Shown: positions 61,546 through 64,000 of the stretch, piece after piece | Layout: each line of letters starts with the position of its first letter | How positions within the stretch are numbered: the first letter of the stretch is position 1 | Source of the DNA: Chitinispirillales bacterium | GTDB lineage: Bacteria > Fibrobacterota > Chitinivibrionia > Chitinivibrionales > Chitinispirillaceae | Direction: 5' to 3' | Length of the DNA stretch: 64,000 nucleotides | Assembly: GCA_031254105.1 (NCBI GenBank) | Contig: JAIRVB010000012.1 | Coordinates: forward strand, 62,001-126,000 | Translations under genes and position numbers: made by a program | The notes under the pieces: generated by a model | Databases searched by the model: none | What the model saw: only the letters and a program-made list of their open reading frames with translations | What the model was told of the DNA's origin: nothing

Positions 61546-62754
61546 CAATTCCGGCGATGGCGCTTTCTCTTCTGACAACTCATTTACTTCCTCAATATAA
61601 ATATTTCCATCATCAACAGGATTTTCCTCTTCACCCAGATCTTTATCCTGATTCTCTTCTTGAGATAAAGGTTCTGCCTCTTCCTCAACTGCTTTCTCTT
61701 CACCATCTTCCTGATTAGAATCCAACGGCGCTGTATCCTCAGATACGGGAGATTCTGAAGGTTTCTCACCCGCAGGGGTTTCCCCCTGCACCTTCAAATC
61801 TTCGAAGATATATTTTGCGGTAGGGGCCCTCTCTTTACGTTTACCGCCTAAATTATAAGTCAGGCCCATATTCCATTTCAGTTCGTAATCATCTACAAGT
61901 ACAGATGGAACAAAAGCCGCGTCAAAAGCGACTTTGTCAATATTAAATCCAATTCCCAATGACATAATTTCGGTTTCCCAGCCGAAGCGCTTTCCAATAC
62001 GTAAAGCAACAGACGGCAAAACCCGCACTTCCGCCCCTACAGGAACACTTATAGTTCCGTTCTCATCTCTGTAAACCATATCCGCCGCGATAGTAAACGG
62101 AAAACTTTTTACCGTATCCATCCAGGCGCCGCCCGCTCTCGCAAACCTTGGCACCTTTCCGTTATGCCATGTAGAATCATTGCCTCCAAATCCGGTGCTC
62201 TTTGCCACACCATGAAACCCCGCGGCTCCAAGATTAAGTTTGCCGTCAAAAAGCTTATACCCTAAGCCTGCGCTCATTGATATTGCGCTGTAAGTGCTTG
62301 ACACCCAGATACGATCCTGCACCGAGTTTACACTCACTCCCACAGCAAGCCTGCCGCGTATAAGTCCGCCGCTCAATGAACCCATTGTGGTATTGCTTGA
62401 CGCGCTTGATCCGAAACCTCTCTCATCGCGTGTTTCGAAATCAAGACTGCTTGAATGAAACCCCAGCGCGGAATACCAACTTGGAAAAATAAGCGCGGAT
62501 TCGACACCGCCCTTGTTAACCCCGCCGGGCATCCGCCCAAATTCAACAGAAACGTATGAAGCGGAGGAAAAAAACGGTTGAACTGGATTATAATATCTGA
62601 ATCCCGCACCTGCCAAAGCAGTTCCCGCACCGCCCATGGCAATGCTTTTAGCGCTGAGTGGCTCCTCAAGCATAAGGAAACCATACCCGCGCTCGCTGCC
62701 TGAAAACGCAAGCGCAAAAATCAACGTTATCAATAGAGTTGTTTTTTGATTCAT
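61543..62754 (-). CDS. PorV/PorQ-like outer-membrane protein with acidic tail
   Basis: 403 residues. The signal peptide ends about residue 25 (SERGYGF). LSAKSIAMGGAGTALAGAGF then YYNPVQPF is the PorV/UPF0164-type opening, where 'GMGGA..A' precedes 'NPA'. A barrel of alternating strands runs to about 310. The last ~95 residues are acidic low-complexity (many Glu, PSESPVSEDTAPLDSNQEDG), unusual for an outer-membrane barrel and possibly surface- or periplasm-exposed. It neighbours a related gene upstream. No specific role can be given. Confidence 0.7.
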   Translation of the reverse strand: MNQKTTLLITLIFALAFSGSERGYGFLMLEEPLSAKSIAMGGAGTALAGAGFRYYNPVQPFFSSASYVSVEFGRMPGGVNKGGVESALIFPSWYSALGFHSSSLDFETRDERGFGSSASSNTTMGSLSGGLIRGRLAVGVSVNSVQDRIWVSSTYSAISMSAGLGYKLFDGKLNLGAAGFHGVAKSTGFGGNDSTWHNGKVPRFARAGGAWMDTVKSFPFTIAADMVYRDENGTISVPVGAEVRVLPSVALRIGKRFGWETEIMSLGIGFNIDKVAFDAAFVPSVLVDDYELKWNMGLTYNLGGKRKERAPTAKYIFEDLKVQGETPAGEKPSESPVSEDTAPLDSNQEDGEEKAVEEEAEPLSQEENQDKDLGEEENPVDDGNIYIEEVNELSEEKAPSPEL

Positions 62755-62881
62755 AATCTAAATATCCATTTATTATCTAATGTTACTCAAAATCTCCCAA
62801 GCTCTGACAGGGCGTTATACGCCAACCATGGCATCCTATCTATACGGCAGAGCCCATCTCATGCTTCTTATTTCAATATAT

Positions 62882-62933
62882 GCGATGGGCCGCGCCCATC
62901 GCATGGGTATTACGCCCCTTCGGGGCTGCCCCG
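62882..62933. repeat. Twin GC-rich palindromes, copy of the 47.3-kb element
   Basis: GCGATGGGCCGCGCCCATCG(C) at 62882-62902, then TTACGCCCCTTCGGGGCTG, which matches the piece near 47322 with one difference. It lies in the 215-base gap between the two PorV-like genes, where no gene is visible. Confidence 0.6.
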
Positions 62934-62969
62934 TAACATCAGATAATATTTCAGCGTTCCGCATTATCC

Positions 62970-63998
62970 TCAAAAAGACACCGTAAAATCAAATTGCTGA
63001 TCAACTCCGGCCCATATCCGGTCAGTTGTCAGGGCGTAATTAAAATTCATCCCCTGACGCAGTCTTTGCAGATGATAGGAAAATCCTAAACAGATACGCG
63101 GAGAAAATGTCTCCCAGTACTCACTGCTGTTGCGGTAAATTTCCCCTGAAAGATCCAGATCGGAAAACCCTGCGCGCAAAGAGAAATCTTCTGTAAATTT
63201 CCAGCGGCCCCCGGCGGCGATTACCAGTTCCGGATGTCCGATGTATTTACCCTCTCCATCAAAAAAATAACTCTGGGCATCAACGTTCCACACTAATTCA
63301 CGCTCAAAAAGCGAAGTTTTATGTGAAGAACCAAATACAAAAACAGGAGGAACAGTTTCATTATGGTATGGAGAAAAATTGTCAAATGAAGTTATCTGCC
63401 ATGAATTGCGTGAAAGAAGATTTTTTATCCCCGCGGACAACATCAGATTTGAGGATGCTCTGTAAGAGGCCATGATATCGAGCGCGCCGATGGAGGTTAT
63501 GGTGGTATTCTTTACAGATCCATGCGAACCGGGAGTTGTAGGCAGGCTCTGATAATTTACTGATACTGAACCTCCCGCGGATACGCGCCTTGACACAATA
63601 TATCCTGCCGCTATTTTAAAAGATACCGCGGACCAGGCAGCGCCATTGAGCTCATTCTCTTCGATAACATTGCCTTTATCATCATAATATCCATCATACA
63701 AATTATTAACAAAAGGATCGCCTCTGTAAACAAAAGAGAGACCCATCCCTACCCGCGGCGGCACCCTGAAATCATAGGAAGCCCACCCTTCCGTGCGGCC
63801 AAGAGAGCGCAAACCCGCGCCAAGCGACGCCCGGCGCTCTCTGAGAAGCGGCAAGCTTGATGGGTTATACCATGAAACCATATATTCCGGATTAGCAAGA
63901 CTCGCGCCTCCCATCCCCGATGACCACGCGCCTGCAGGGAGCCTGAAGATAACATCAGGAAGCCCCGCGTTCCATGACGCAACGGCCGCTTTACATAG
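62970..63998 (-). CDS. PorV-like outer-membrane protein, 5' end outside window
   Basis: The frame is open to the right edge, beyond the ATG at 63914. The upstream codons (NAGLPDVIFRLPAGAWSSGM) continue the family's opening before GGASLANPEYMVSWYNPSSL, so the true start and signal peptide lie outside. The rest is strand-rich with the UPF0164/PorV layout, ending in DQQFDFTVSF with a C-terminal Phe typical of outer-membrane barrels. Together with the next gene it forms a pair of related barrels. Function unknown. Confidence 0.75.
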   Translation of the reverse strand, partial: LCKAAVASWNAGLPDVIFRLPAGAWSSGMGGASLANPEYMVSWYNPSSLPLLRERRASLGAGLRSLGRTEGWASYDFRVPPRVGMGLSFVYRGDPFVNNLYDGYYDDKGNVIEENELNGAAWSAVSFKIAAGYIVSRRVSAGGSVSVNYQSLPTTPGSHGSVKNTTITSIGALDIMASYRASSNLMLSAGIKNLLSRNSWQITSFDNFSPYHNETVPPVFVFGSSHKTSLFERELVWNVDAQSYFFDGEGKYIGHPELVIAAGGRWKFTEDFSLRAGFSDLDLSGEIYRNSSEYWETFSPRICLGFSYHLQRLRQGMNFNYALTTDRIWAGVDQQFDFTVSF

Positions 63999-64000
63999 GG

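Overview
The window reads as chromosomal DNA of a Gram-negative bacterium. It encodes outer-membrane barrel proteins, several lipoproteins, an O-antigen-type polysaccharide locus and a complete mreBCD-mrdA-rodA rod-shape cluster. The bacterial V-type ATPase with a DUF2764 gene in the subunit C position, the CHASE2 cyclase and the PorV-like barrels fit an FCB-type or spirochaete-like lineage, and Fibrobacterota is my best guess. No rRNA or tRNA was seen, so taxonomy cannot be settled from this window.

Bases 1-19600 are a surface-polysaccharide island, visibly AT-rich up to about 13.5 kb, with nearly all genes on the minus strand and many 4-base start/stop overlaps. It begins with the 3' part of a GDP-L-fucose synthase gene on the plus strand. 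A graveyard of remnants follows: a reductase tail, an IS256-type transposase and a broken radical SAM gene. Then come glycosyltransferases, FkbM and other methyltransferases, an Rmd-like reductase, a radical SAM enzyme, WbsX, two LicD proteins, a TagD-oxidoreductase fusion and a large CDP-glycerol-phosphotransferase-like protein with a propeller tail. About nine of these proteins share a ~90-residue Rossmann-like module (YIWGAGxxG) joined at either end to unrelated catalytic domains.

Bases 20000-36600 are housekeeping and envelope genes: queF, a CHASE2 adenylate/guanylate cyclase, a CDP-alcohol phosphatidyltransferase, rsmA with a downstream envelope operon, a 1182-residue exported protein, an NfnAB/GltA-type flavoprotein pair and metK. 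Intergenic gaps, mostly at convergent or divergent junctions, carry long imperfect inverted repeats.

Bases 36650-45800 are an accessory region with phage-like regulation. It holds a 5'-truncated TPR gene, two tandem ORF6N-PLD-like paralogues each followed by a ~97-bp repeat, and an ion channel with a non-canonical selectivity filter next to a PD-(D/E)XK HsdR-N-like protein. These are followed by a CI-like repressor divergent from a Cro-like gene and small early-type genes, then a DUF4143 ATPase. Five ~22-bp palindromes spaced exactly 40 bp apart lie upstream of that ATPase.

Bases 45828-54717 are a V-type ATPase operon (E, DUF2764, A, B, two interlopers, D, I, K) ending at a strong terminator. 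The proteolipid keeps the Na+-binding residues known from Enterococcus hirae. Bases 55304-61259 are rodA, mrdA, mreD, mreC and mreB on the minus strand. Two PorV-like outer-membrane proteins follow, the last running off the right edge.
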